Assembly (NCBI GenBank): GCA_002390675.1
Contig: DGPZ01000160.1
Span: forward strand, 1-11,583
Reading direction: 5' to 3'
Length of the DNA: 11,583 bases
Source: Deltaproteobacteria bacterium UBA4427
GTDB taxonomy: Bacteria > Myxococcota_A > UBA9160 > UBA4427
A program made the position numbers and the translations under genes. How positions within the stretch are numbered: position 1 is the stretch's first letter; every line of letters begins with the position of its first letter. A model generated the notes under the pieces. It was given only the letters and a program-made list of their open reading frames with translations, searched no databases and was not told the DNA's origin. Of the stretch, positions 1 through 8,200 are shown piece by piece.

Positions 1-114
1 TCTGATTTTTAGCTAACAGTTTGGATGCTGCTGCAGTCTTGCCGACAAAACTCACACATCTCGCACCTGTTATGACAGTCCCAGTACTGAGCTGTAGGCG
101 AAATTTCTGTCTAC

Positions 115-144
115 TTGTCTCTCTCAGTAAAGTATTAGTATTAT
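115..144 (+). promoter_or_regulatory. possible sigma-70 promoter upstream of porin operon
   Basis: TTGTCT (115-120) and TATTAT (139-144) are separated by 18 bp, matching the -35 consensus at 4 of 6 and the -10 at 5 of 6 positions. The site lies about 120 nt before the porin start, in an otherwise gene-free stretch (1-263) where I see no convincing coding sequence. It was found by eye, and such matches occur by chance in AT-rich DNA. Confidence 0.25.
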
Positions 145-263
145 TGTCACGAAGGAATAATTGGGGGCGAGAGAGGGCGGCGTGTTTTTGCAGGATGAAA
201 TCCGAGTCGACGTTCAAGCAAATGTCGAGCGCTTATGGCACAGGGACTAGCTAGGAAGCCGTG

Positions 264-1424
264 ATGACTAGTAGTGCGTTTCGAGCCCGCCTCCATATCG
301 AATACCGAAAGCTAGGGGGCCTAGTACGGATCAGCATGGCATTCGCAACCGCCCTTCTTTGCGGGGGGGTGGCAGCCGCAGGCTCCCCACCAAATACAGA
401 GGCGAATACCGCGCAGTACCAGTCCCCTGAGCGGTCCGCTGGCGGCCTAGACACGCTCCGGGGCAAATTCCCTCAGGATAGTGCCTTAAACTTTATTAAG
501 GATAACTTGAGATGGGCCGTTGATATCGCGGGTCGAATCAAAACGGATGAAGATTCAGGATTTACGAATAAGCAATTTTTCGGAATCGATTTACTGAAAG
601 CGGTGAGCACTAAAAAAAGAGACATAGGCACGCTGTTAGTTCAACTCTACGTCGATCGCGACAGCAAAGCGCCTCCGTTTCGTGAAACGTGGGATTTTAA
701 GGTCCGTGAATTTCACTTTAATTACTACGTCACACGCCGAGGCGGCGTTAACCTGCGCATTGGCCACATCCAGATTCCCTACGGCCTTAATCTTCCTCCG
801 ATTACAGGGGGCACCCTCCGGCAGTTTGATACCGGTCCGAACCTTGGCCATAAGGTTGACTGGGGTACCAGCATAAACGGAGTCAACCCCAGGTTCGTCT
901 ACGAAGTCGCCCTCACTCGCGGCTCAGGGTTTGACTACAAAGACAAGGGCGGCCCCTACTTGGTTTCGGGCCGGGTTGGCACGCCTAGCCAACGAGCCTT
1001 TGTCCTTGGAGCGTCCGCGCTCCACGGAAAAGTTTTGTCGTTCAAAAATGGGAGCATCATCAACAGAACGAGGATAGGCATCGATGCTCGTTGGCAGGGC
1101 GGGCCGATCGACGCGCTCGCACAGGTTTCGCTCGGGCAGGATAATTCGACAGGCAAGCCTAAAACAGATATTGCCAATTATTTCATCGACCTATCCTGGC
1201 GAACACCGGCCGATTCTCTCCTCTTGTACGCTCAAGGCAGGTTGAGCATGGAGAGGCCTTCGGCGAGTAGCAGGGGGGCATGGACGAAGAAGTCTTCTCT
1301 AACAGTCGGCGCTCAACTCGCATTAGCTCGGCATTATTGGATCTCGGTCGACTACCAACATGAGCTCACACGAAGCGGAGCGCCGGATGTCATGCGTTTT
1401 GAACTTCGATATCGGTTCTTCTAA
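264..1424 (+). CDS. outer-membrane porin, OprP/OprO (phosphate-selective porin)-like
   Basis: Predicted 386-residue outer-membrane beta-barrel that would let small solutes into the periplasm. A basic N-terminal region of about 24 residues is followed by a hydrophobic core (AFATALLCGGVAAAG) that looks like a Sec signal peptide. The rest alternates short amphipathic beta-strands with Gly/Asn/Asp turns, and the chain ends in YRFF, the terminal aromatic residue recognised by the BAM machinery. The segment GHIQIPYGLN (near residue 170) followed by a Thr/Gly/Phe-rich loop resembles the barrel strands of OprP/OprO-type porins. Length fits that family (about 380-450). ATG 264 is preferred over GTG 261 because AGGA at 253-256 sits 7 nt upstream of it. 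The next gene starts 20 bp downstream, so the two are probably one operon. Substrate specificity cannot be read from the sequence, and phosphate is not implied. Confidence 0.75.
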   Translation: MTSSAFRARLHIEYRKLGGLVRISMAFATALLCGGVAAAGSPPNTEANTAQYQSPERSAGGLDTLRGKFPQDSALNFIKDNLRWAVDIAGRIKTDEDSGFTNKQFFGIDLLKAVSTKKRDIGTLLVQLYVDRDSKAPPFRETWDFKVREFHFNYYVTRRGGVNLRIGHIQIPYGLNLPPITGGTLRQFDTGPNLGHKVDWGTSINGVNPRFVYEVALTRGSGFDYKDKGGPYLVSGRVGTPSQRAFVLGASALHGKVLSFKNGSIINRTRIGIDARWQGGPIDALAQVSLGQDNSTGKPKTDIANYFIDLSWRTPADSLLLYAQGRLSMERPSASSRGAWTKKSSLTVGAQLALARHYWISVDYQHELTRSGAPDVMRFELRYRFF

Positions 1425-1444
1425 TTTTTAAAAGAAGGTCATTT

Positions 1445-2044
1445 ATGAAGACGATAGGCCTATTCCTTTTATTAGTCTTAACGCCCGCCACGGCCTTCGG
1501 TCAGGCCTACTGCTCGCTGCGGGATCCGATCGGCGCGATGCAATCCTCCTTTCCCCAGTTAGATCATTACCGATCTATCGTACGTGTGGTCGATGAGACG
1601 AACCGAGCCAGCATCCTTGAGACGTTGCCGTTCACAATTCACGAAAACGAACTTGGGACCCACACTCTTTATACGGTTTTTGCTGATGACGATGAACTGA
1701 TCGGCGTTATCCACGTACGCACTGAGCGAAGTCGATGGGGACTAACCGAAATCGCCTGGGCATTAAATTCTGACCTTGAAATCGTCGGGATGCATTTCCA
1801 GAGATCACGAGATCGGCATCGCGGATACATAGAAAGCGAAGCATTTCAGAAAGAGATCCGAGGGAAGAACTTTGATGAGCTTAGAGGCCTGCTATCTAAT
1901 GACGGTGACTCTATTAATGACGCCGTCTTGGTCATACCAAGGGATAGTCATGAACTCGCTCTGAGCGTAATCCGATCAGCTCTGAAGACAATCTCAGCGA
2001 CTAATACTATTTGGGACGACAGCCTCTCGTCTTCAAGTAGATAA
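1445..2044 (+). CDS. secreted FMN-binding-domain-like protein, function unknown
   Basis: A 199-residue protein with a clear Sec signal peptide (residues 1 to about 20, cut near AFGQ-A) and a mature N-terminus starting AYCSLRDP. There is no lipobox before Cys23, so it is probably periplasmic and not a lipoprotein. The middle (residues 105-150: DLEIVGMHFQ, then an Arg/His-rich stretch, ESEAFQKEIRGKNFDEL) recalls the fold signature of FMN_bind domains, as in RnfG/NqrC. The SGAT-type Thr motif used for covalent flavin attachment is not visible: the expected place reads DSHELALSV. Flavin binding is therefore uncertain, and a redox or ligand-sensing partner role is only a guess. The start is supported by AGAAGG at 1433-1438, 6 nt before the ATG. 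It lies between a porin and a sensor kinase, suggesting an envelope function shared with them. Confidence 0.6.
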   Translation: MKTIGLFLLLVLTPATAFGQAYCSLRDPIGAMQSSFPQLDHYRSIVRVVDETNRASILETLPFTIHENELGTHTLYTVFADDDELIGVIHVRTERSRWGLTEIAWALNSDLEIVGMHFQRSRDRHRGYIESEAFQKEIRGKNFDELRGLLSNDGDSINDAVLVIPRDSHELALSVIRSALKTISATNTIWDDSLSSSSR

Positions 2045-2063
2045 GGCTAGGCTGCGGCATGTT

Positions 2064-2153
2064 ATGAATTCAACTGCCTCACAACAAAGTCCTGTCCGTA
2101 GCCTGCCTGGTGATTTCCGTCCCGCGTGCTCCGGAGGGGTTGCCGGTCTATGA
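2064..2153 (+). CDS. possible 29-codon leader/coupling ORF before the kinase
   Basis: ATG 2064 opens a 29-codon frame whose TGA (2151-2153) overlaps the kinase ATG in an ATGA arrangement, which often indicates translational coupling. The peptide (MNSTASQQSP...) has no recognisable domain and its own ribosome binding site is weak. The overlap could be chance. It fills most of the 105-bp gap between the two longer genes. Confidence 0.15.
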   Translation: MNSTASQQSPVRSLPGDFRPACSGGVAGL

Positions 2154-4147
2154 CGCTTCGAGCGCACCTATTCCTACTCGTCTTCACCGTCGTAATAAGC
2201 GGGGCTGCTCTTACATTTGCCAACGAGCAGTGGCATGCGAGCCTCACGCAACGACGGATCGAACTCGGCGCCGAATCAGTTATGCGTGAGCAAATTCGGA
2301 ATGTTTCATTTTCACTACAGCATTTTCTGGTGACCTACGATCTGGTGGTTTTCAGCGGTATCTCCTATCTGGCTGATGATGCGCTGGTGCAACTTGAATA
2401 TTTTGACGACGCGCTCGACCGGACGGTACTTCCTGATTTCGCCGCAGCTTCTCCAGAAATGTTCGGCGATCGACTCCAAGCCGTGAGAGAGATTCTCCAA
2501 AACATTACAGCCGGATTGCCTGGGAGTAACAATGGTAGCAGTCAGCAGGCTGTAGAGGCCGAACTCGCCTGGCTCGTTGAGCAAGTCGAGTCTTTAGAGG
2601 AACGCATCGCCTATCGGTTCGAGTCGAGCCGGCATACTCTTGAGCGACAAGAGGTGATTCAAGTAGTCGCGCAACGAACGATTCTTATCGCTTATATAAT
2701 GTTGTTATGCGCGCTCACCGTTTGGGCCTCGCGCAGGATCGCGAGACCTGTCGACTCGCTGGCCAAGCTGGCAAAACATTCAATAGGAACTCCGATAGAC
2801 ACTCAAATATTGGGAGCCGGGCCAAAAGAGTTCCGCGAAATTACATCGAGCATCTTCGAGCTCACGTCTTCGCTTGAGAGCATTGTGGACGAGAGGACCC
2901 AAGCCCTTAAAGGGCAAGTCAACGAGCATCTCAAGACACAAGCATCACTCACTCGATCCAATGATGAACTCGAGAAAAGCATGAGTGAGCTGGAAGCGAC
3001 ACAGCTTGCGCTCGTTACCAAGGAGCGTCTTTCTGCCCTGGGCGAAATGGTCGGAGGGATCTCTCACGACTTCAACAACGTGCTCGTTCCCATCATCTCA
3101 TACAGTACAATTTTAATTGACGAACCCGACCTCGATCCTGTCGAGCGATCTGCCTTACTGAAGATCGTGATGACTGCGGCAGAAGATGCATCCCGAATTA
3201 TCGAGCGCCTCCAAGCTTTTAATCGTCCAACGGACTCGTCCGCTAGAACTCAAGAAATGGATATCGATGAACTCATCGAAGACGCTGTGGCGATGTCTCA
3301 ACCCCGATGGCGGGTCCTAGAGGACCTCAATAGTGGTTCGATCTCAGTTACCGCTGAGCCTAGCGGCATAGGCGCAATTGTTGGCGACGTCCCTGAAATT
3401 CGACAGGCCCTGATTAATCTCATATTCAATGCGGTCGATGCACTACCCGACGGCGGCGAGGTCCATATTTCGACGGCCAAAGAGGGGAGGGATTTCATTG
3501 TCCTAACCGTGTCGGACAACGGAATAGGAATGTCAAAGGAGACAGTTGCGTCTTGCCAGAAGCCATTCTTCTCAACGAAGAACGAACGGGGCACTGGACT
3601 GGGGCTCGCTATGGTTAGAAACTTGGCTGAGGCGCATAACGGGAGGATTGAGATAGACAGTGTGCTCGGAGAAGGGACATCCATCCGGATGTGGCTCAGG
3701 GTCGCAAAAGGAGAAACAGTCGATTCGTACAAGACCGAACCGATGACTGGTCCAAATTTAGAACTACGCATTCTTCTGGTGGACGACGAACCGGCCGTAC
3801 TGAAGGCACATGCCGCGACCCTCAGGCATCTCGGCTACAAACCGAAAACGAATAGCGACCCGCTCGAAGCGCTCAGTCGACTGAAAGTAGAGTCCTTCGA
3901 CCTCATCATCACCGACCTCCGAATGCCCGCAATGTCCGGTATAGACTTCGCGCGGCGAGCCCACAAAATCAATCCCGATTCTGGGATCTTCCTCTTGACC
4001 GCCTATCAAGGCGGGCTTGACGGTTGGGCTCAAGCTCCATTCATTGACGGCATCCTAGGAAAGCCGTTGCGTGCAGGCATACTCAGCGACGCGATCGCTG
4101 AGTTCATCCGAAAGAGGGGCGAGATTCAGCCGGATTCACCTGTCTAG
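2150..4147 (+). CDS. hybrid sensor histidine kinase with C-terminal receiver domain
   Basis: A 665-residue inner-membrane sensor kinase. TM1 is at about residues 5-24, a periplasmic sensing region of about 150 residues (no known domain recognised) follows, and TM2 is at about 177-193. A HAMP linker and coiled coil run to about 290. The dimerisation/phosphoacceptor domain has the H-box GGISHDFNN with His306. The ATPase domain has the N-box NLIFNAVDALPDGG (Asn427), the G1 box DNGIGMS and the G2 box GTGLGLAMV. The C-terminal receiver (about 539-652) keeps the acidic pair Asp545/Asp546, phosphoacceptor Asp589 in TDLRMP, Thr617 and Lys638, so the phosphorelay looks functional. ATG 2150 is chosen over GTG 2126 because GGAGGGG at 2133-2139 is a good ribosome binding site for it, and because TM1 then starts at once. 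No HPt protein or DNA-binding regulator is adjacent, so its output partner must lie elsewhere. Position after the porin and FMN-like genes suggests it senses something linked to them. Confidence 0.93.
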   Translation: MTLRAHLFLLVFTVVISGAALTFANEQWHASLTQRRIELGAESVMREQIRNVSFSLQHFLVTYDLVVFSGISYLADDALVQLEYFDDALDRTVLPDFAAASPEMFGDRLQAVREILQNITAGLPGSNNGSSQQAVEAELAWLVEQVESLEERIAYRFESSRHTLERQEVIQVVAQRTILIAYIMLLCALTVWASRRIARPVDSLAKLAKHSIGTPIDTQILGAGPKEFREITSSIFELTSSLESIVDERTQALKGQVNEHLKTQASLTRSNDELEKSMSELEATQLALVTKERLSALGEMVGGISHDFNNVLVPIISYSTILIDEPDLDPVERSALLKIVMTAAEDASRIIERLQAFNRPTDSSARTQEMDIDELIEDAVAMSQPRWRVLEDLNSGSISVTAEPSGIGAIVGDVPEIRQALINLIFNAVDALPDGGEVHISTAKEGRDFIVLTVSDNGIGMSKETVASCQKPFFSTKNERGTGLGLAMVRNLAEAHNGRIEIDSVLGEGTSIRMWLRVAKGETVDSYKTEPMTGPNLELRILLVDDEPAVLKAHAATLRHLGYKPKTNSDPLEALSRLKVESFDLIITDLRMPAMSGIDFARRAHKINPDSGIFLLTAYQGGLDGWAQAPFIDGILGKPLRAGILSDAIAEFIRKRGEIQPDSPV

Positions 4148-4441
4148 GATTTGCTTGATCGATTAACTGCCGGAGGAAACCGACAGGATGAGGCGCTATC
4201 CCAAAACTCGCTCGGGATAAAACGGTTGCGCCCACTCTCCTGCTTGGATCGGTTGTGACCAATGATTTGATCTGGGTATTTTGCTCAACTTTGGGTTCAG
4301 TGGCGGCTATTCACGAATATCTCCCTGAAGGAGTCGCTTTTTTCAAGTTGGACGTGTCGACGCTTCGCCTCCATTGAATCTTCGAGTTTCGATGATGTCG
4401 GCCAACGTAGCCAAGCGGAGCTTTGGAAATACAGGTACTCG
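4148..4441. other. intergenic, no gene seen
   Basis: Roughly 290 bp after the kinase stop. A Shine-Dalgarno-like GGAGGA near 4173 precedes an ATG that opens only a 10-codon frame, and no longer frame on either strand has a convincing start or protein-like composition. No clear terminator hairpin with a T-run was found. Confidence 0.4.
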
Positions 4442-4954
4442 TCACCCGCCCCAGTTCGCGATCTCGTTGGCGCAGGCATTGCCGTCGACGGCCTGAGCGG
4501 CGCCGGTCGCCGTCGGTAGGTCGGTTGTAAAAAGAACCACAACCGTCTTGAGCGCATTGAAGTACCTGTCGACGTCGTTCAGATAGGCAAAGTCAGCCGC
4601 GCCTACGAAACTCGCTAAGGCGATCAGTCCAACCGTCGCGCGCGAGCGAAGCCCGCGGAACGCCAGTCCGATCAAGGCGAGCGCGAGAAGACCCTGTCCG
4701 AGTTCTTCCATCGACGGAAGCTCGGCACACGCAGTTATTCCCCAGGGAATCTCCCCTCAGGCGGCAAGCGCATGCGACGCGCAAAGCAAAGCAGCGACGA
4801 GGACAACGGCGGGAGTCGCCCAAACATCGCCCTCCGATCAGCCATCGGCTGAGGGATCTCGGCCGAGGTCCATCCAAAGGATCAGCAAACCGAGGCTTTT
4901 GAAGTGCCCGAGGAAGAGCAAGCGCTTTTTCAGCGCCGCGAATATCGTGTTTGA
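4442..4954 (-). pseudogene. possible decayed small secreted/membrane protein gene
   Basis: One minus-strand frame reads protein-like across two in-frame TGA codons (at 4838-4840 and 4757-4759). From the upstream end there is a stretch with a hydrophobic segment (FKSLGLLILWMDLG). After the first TGA comes a signal-peptide-like run (TPAVVLVAALLCASHALAA). After the second TGA comes GEIPWGITACAELPS and then an 89-codon piece (ATG 4711 to TGA 4442-4444) with two hydrophobic stretches (GLLALALIGLAF, TVGLIALASFVGAA). The run of signal peptide then mature-like sequence in one frame suggests a gene disabled by nonsense changes. The alternative is that only the 89-codon ORF is real, or that all of it is GC-rich noise. 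No family was recognised and no ribosome binding site stands out. Confidence 0.28.
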
Positions 4955-5049
4955 TCATCACTGTTAATAGACATGCACATTTACGCGGATATGTTCCAAA
5001 TCTCCTGGGTGGTTACTGGGGTGTAATTTGAACTACGTATTTTTTTAAC

Positions 5050-5067
5050 CGTTGCTTATAAACAACG
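5050..5067. promoter_or_regulatory. operator-like palindrome overlapping predicted -35
   Basis: CGTTGCTTATAAACAACG is a near-perfect 18-bp inverted repeat. The 5-bp arms CGTTG/CAACG are exact and the core TTATAA is itself palindromic, with only the 5055/5062 pair mismatched. It overlaps the -35 hexamer predicted for the multicopper oxidase promoter, which is where a repressor or a MerR/TetR/GntR-type dimer would bind. The regulator is not identifiable from this window. Confidence 0.4.
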
Positions 5068-5080
5068 AAAGAATTATAAA
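5052..5080 (+). promoter_or_regulatory. predicted sigma-70 promoter for the multicopper oxidase
   Basis: TTGCTT (5052-5057) and TATAAA (5075-5080) are separated by exactly 17 bp, within a strongly AT-rich region (about 4960-5190) between GC-richer flanks. It would give a 5' leader of about 120 nt before ATG 5211. Each hexamer deviates from consensus (TTGACA, TATAAT), which suits a regulated promoter. Found by eye only. Confidence 0.4.
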
Positions 5081-5185
5081 GAATAGGTATAACGCTCTAT
5101 TAAGGTTCGGCTCTTATTATTTGGTGGTTTTAGGAACCGTCAGATATTAAACGGGATTTTGGTGCAAGCGTGAATTTCTAGATAA

Positions 5186-5206
5186 AATCGGGCCGAAAGC
5201 TCGATT
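5186..5206 (+). promoter_or_regulatory. leader hairpin just before the multicopper oxidase start
   Basis: AATCGGGC (5186-5193) pairs with GCTCGATT (5199-5206), giving an 8-bp stem with one G-U pair around the 5-nt loop CGAAA. The stem ends four nt before ATG 5211 and occupies the place where a Shine-Dalgarno would be. No AGGA/GGAG-like site is visible there. It may control translation or mRNA stability. Confidence 0.35.
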
Positions 5207-5210
5207 GGAT

Positions 5211-8200
5211 ATGGGCAAAACAATGCGTGAGCACAGAAAAATTAAGAAAAATATCGCCAGAGCATTTTTGGCAGCCTATTTGATCTCAGAACTAGCCGTA
5301 CCCAGTCCTCTGATAGCTCAGACGAACACGGTACATCCGCCCATCGCAAACCCGCAAAACGTGCTCGAGGCAGGACTTCGCGGTGGTGGCGGCGGGGGCG
5401 TGTGCAACGTCCCGACGGACGGAGTTCCGAGCCCTCTCTTCGGTGCCGAGCCCTTTACGCAAAAATTGTTTCGAGAAGAGGCTTTCGGAACACGAGACAT
5501 GCAGCCCATGGAAATGCCAGGCTGTGCCGGCCCTGACTGCTTCCAGAGCTTTGACCCGCCGCGAACCGCGCTCGGTGAATTCGACCCCTACGGCGTGCAG
5601 TCTGATGCGAACGTGATCGATAATCTGATTCACGAGCCCCTGCATCCCGCTGCCACGCGAATGGCCAACTCGACGGAAAAAAACCCTTGGGAAGATGCAA
5701 TTGAACAGACCCATACCGGCGAGCTGCTTCCGCTTTCCGAGGGGGCGCTCACGTCCTACGCCGAAGGTCGACCGCCTGGCGAGTTCTACGCCCATCAGAG
5801 ATGGGACGAGTTCAGGCCACAGCGAGAGGTCGTGACTGCGATGACTGGAAGTCGTACTAACACTGGCACGCGTGACACTCTTCAGATGCACACATATAGC
5901 GCGGGCGAATGGGGACCGGGCGGCCTCTACTACAACACCGTCCACGGCATCCTTGGCGAAACAGAATGTGCTGCGATCACGGAGCAGACGTCCTGCGAGT
6001 CCTTAGCCAATCCGGATACCAACCCTGACGACCTAATGTGTAAGTGGGAAGCTGGAGTCTGCTCCGGCAAGTTTAACGGAACGACGAACGGGATCGCGAT
6101 CAAATTTCACCCGAATATGCCTACTCAGTCCGAGCAGTCCGTCTGGACTTTTGACGGAACGCTTCCCCCGAAGCTCTTGATGGCACGTTACGCGCAGCCG
6201 ATCCTTCTTCGCCACTACAACGCGCTTCCTATTAAGTACGAAGCGAATCGTGGCTTCGGGAGCCATTTCATAACAACCCACGAGCATAACGGACATAATC
6301 CGGCCGAATCAGACGGTTATGCCGAGGCCTACTTCCTGCCGGGGCAGTTCTATGACTACCACTGGCCGATGCAATTGGCTGGCCGAGATACGATCAAACA
6401 CCCACTGGCAGGGACTCCTTGCGCGATGGGAGAGGAACTCGTGATATCGGCGCCCTCGCCGCAGGTTGATGGTGCCGGCAATGTTTGTGACTACGGTGCG
6501 CGCCTTGCGGAGAATGTTTCGGGTGACCCTGCTGCTTGTGGATGGCGGCCCGAGGTGCGCCGGTGCGAAAACGGGAGCGTACCAATCCCCGGCGATGCAA
6601 TGGAGACCATGAGCACTCATTGGTTCCACGACCACATGCTCGATCACACGGCGCAGAACGTCTACAAGGGCAACGCGGCGATGATGAACTACTACAGTTC
6701 GATCGACCGAGCCAACGAGTGCCTCGACGACGGGATCAACCTCCGCTTTCCTGCTGGATGCGCGATGGGCCCGACTAGCTGGGGCAACCGGGATTACGAC
6801 GCGAATATCATCCTGGCGACGAAGGCCTGGGGACAGGACACAGAGACGTACCCCGGTAATGGAGATGGCGAGAGCGAAGGCCAGCTTTGGTTTAACAAGT
6901 TCAACGTCGGCGGCTTCGTAGGCGATGTGATGACGGCGAACCTGCTCTATAAGCCGTTCCAGAACGTTCGGGCGCGGCGATACCGCTTCCGAATTTTGAA
7001 CGGTGATGTCTCGCGCTTCATGAAGTTGGCGATCGTCGTTCAGCGGGAAGACGGATTGGGTGAGCTCCCGGGTGAAGCTCCCGGCACATCCTACGATCGC
7101 GTGCCGGCGGTCTTGATCGCGAACGATGGCAACATTATGGAGCACTCTATTCCGCTAGATGGTTCGATGGACCTCGATCGGGATGGTGATCTCTCAGACC
7201 ACCACGGGATCATCCCTCTGCAGTCAATCGCAGAGCGCTGGGATGTTGTGGTGGACTTCGCGGATTACGCTCCAGGTTCTAAGGTTTATCTGGTCAACAT
7301 GCTCGAGCATCAGAACGGAAAAAAGCCAAACCGAGTGGTTACGCTTGCTGAAATCCTCTCGGGCACCTACTCCGGCTGCGATGCTGCGGTCGGCAAAGCG
7401 ATCGAATGGCGCGTTACGGCTTGCACGCGCCCGGATGGTACGCCTGCCTCGAGCTGTGTGGCAGGGGGCGACGCGATGGCGCATCAGCAAGATATGAGCA
7501 TGGACCCGAATATGTACCGACCTGGCAATGCTAACGGCCCGAATGGTACTCCCGCTACAATGTTGCCGCTGCCCAAGATGGATGTCGCAGACCTTGAGGG
7601 CGTCGTTCACCGCCACTTCGAATTCGGTCGTGGCGCGGCAACCGATAGCGAGCCGCTGACGATCACCCAAGCTGAGTTTGCGGATGCTTCACCGGGCTCT
7701 TTCCCTGCGCCTAGCAACCCGGATTCGTTTGGCTGGGTCAGGAACGGTGAGGGCGCTATCGACGATGAACTCCATCAACTTAAGGCCGCGGAGCTATTCC
7801 CAGACGTTCCGTGGGGGCAGGCAGTGGATGGGGGCGGCACGCTGTCAGCTAATATGAATCGCGTATCAGCGGCGCCTCAGCTCGGTGATCTCGAGATTTG
7901 GCACTTCAGGAATGGCGGCAATGGCTGGAGCCACAACGTGCACGTGCACTTTGAGGAAGGCCGAATCTTGACGAGGGACGGAGAGCCGCCGCCGGAGTGG
8001 GAAAAATGGGCCCGTAAGGATGTCTATCGGGTGGGGCCTATGGATGAGAGCAGCCGAGAGCTAACTTTTGCCATTCGCTTCCGCGAGTTCGGCGGCAGCT
8101 ACATGGAGCATTGCCATAACACTCAACATGAAGACCATTCAATGCTCGTTAGGTGGGACATCGAAAACCCCGGGCAGTTCAAACCTCTCCTTACTCCTGA

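Noticed and set aside
234..250. TGGCAC-like element before the porin, possible sigma-54 promoter
   Set aside because: The GC half expected after five bases (TTGC) is not present, and the site is too close to the start codon.
1507..1515. Lipoprotein assignment for the FMN-like protein because of Cys23
   Set aside because: The residues before the Cys (GQAY) do not form a lipobox; an ordinary signal peptidase I site fits better.
3298..3771. 157-codon minus-strand ORF within the kinase
   Set aside because: Antisense to the conserved ATPase domain of the kinase; Ser/Pro-rich shadow composition.
4593..4961. 122-codon minus-strand ORF, Arg/Cys-rich
   Set aside because: Out of frame with the more protein-like reading of the same strand; Arg/Pro/Cys-rich composition typical of a non-coding frame.
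6309..7145. Long minus-strand ORF of 278 codons inside the oxidase
   Set aside because: It lies antisense within a gene with complete motifs; its composition is that of a GC-rich shadow frame, with no signal, domain or ribosome binding site.
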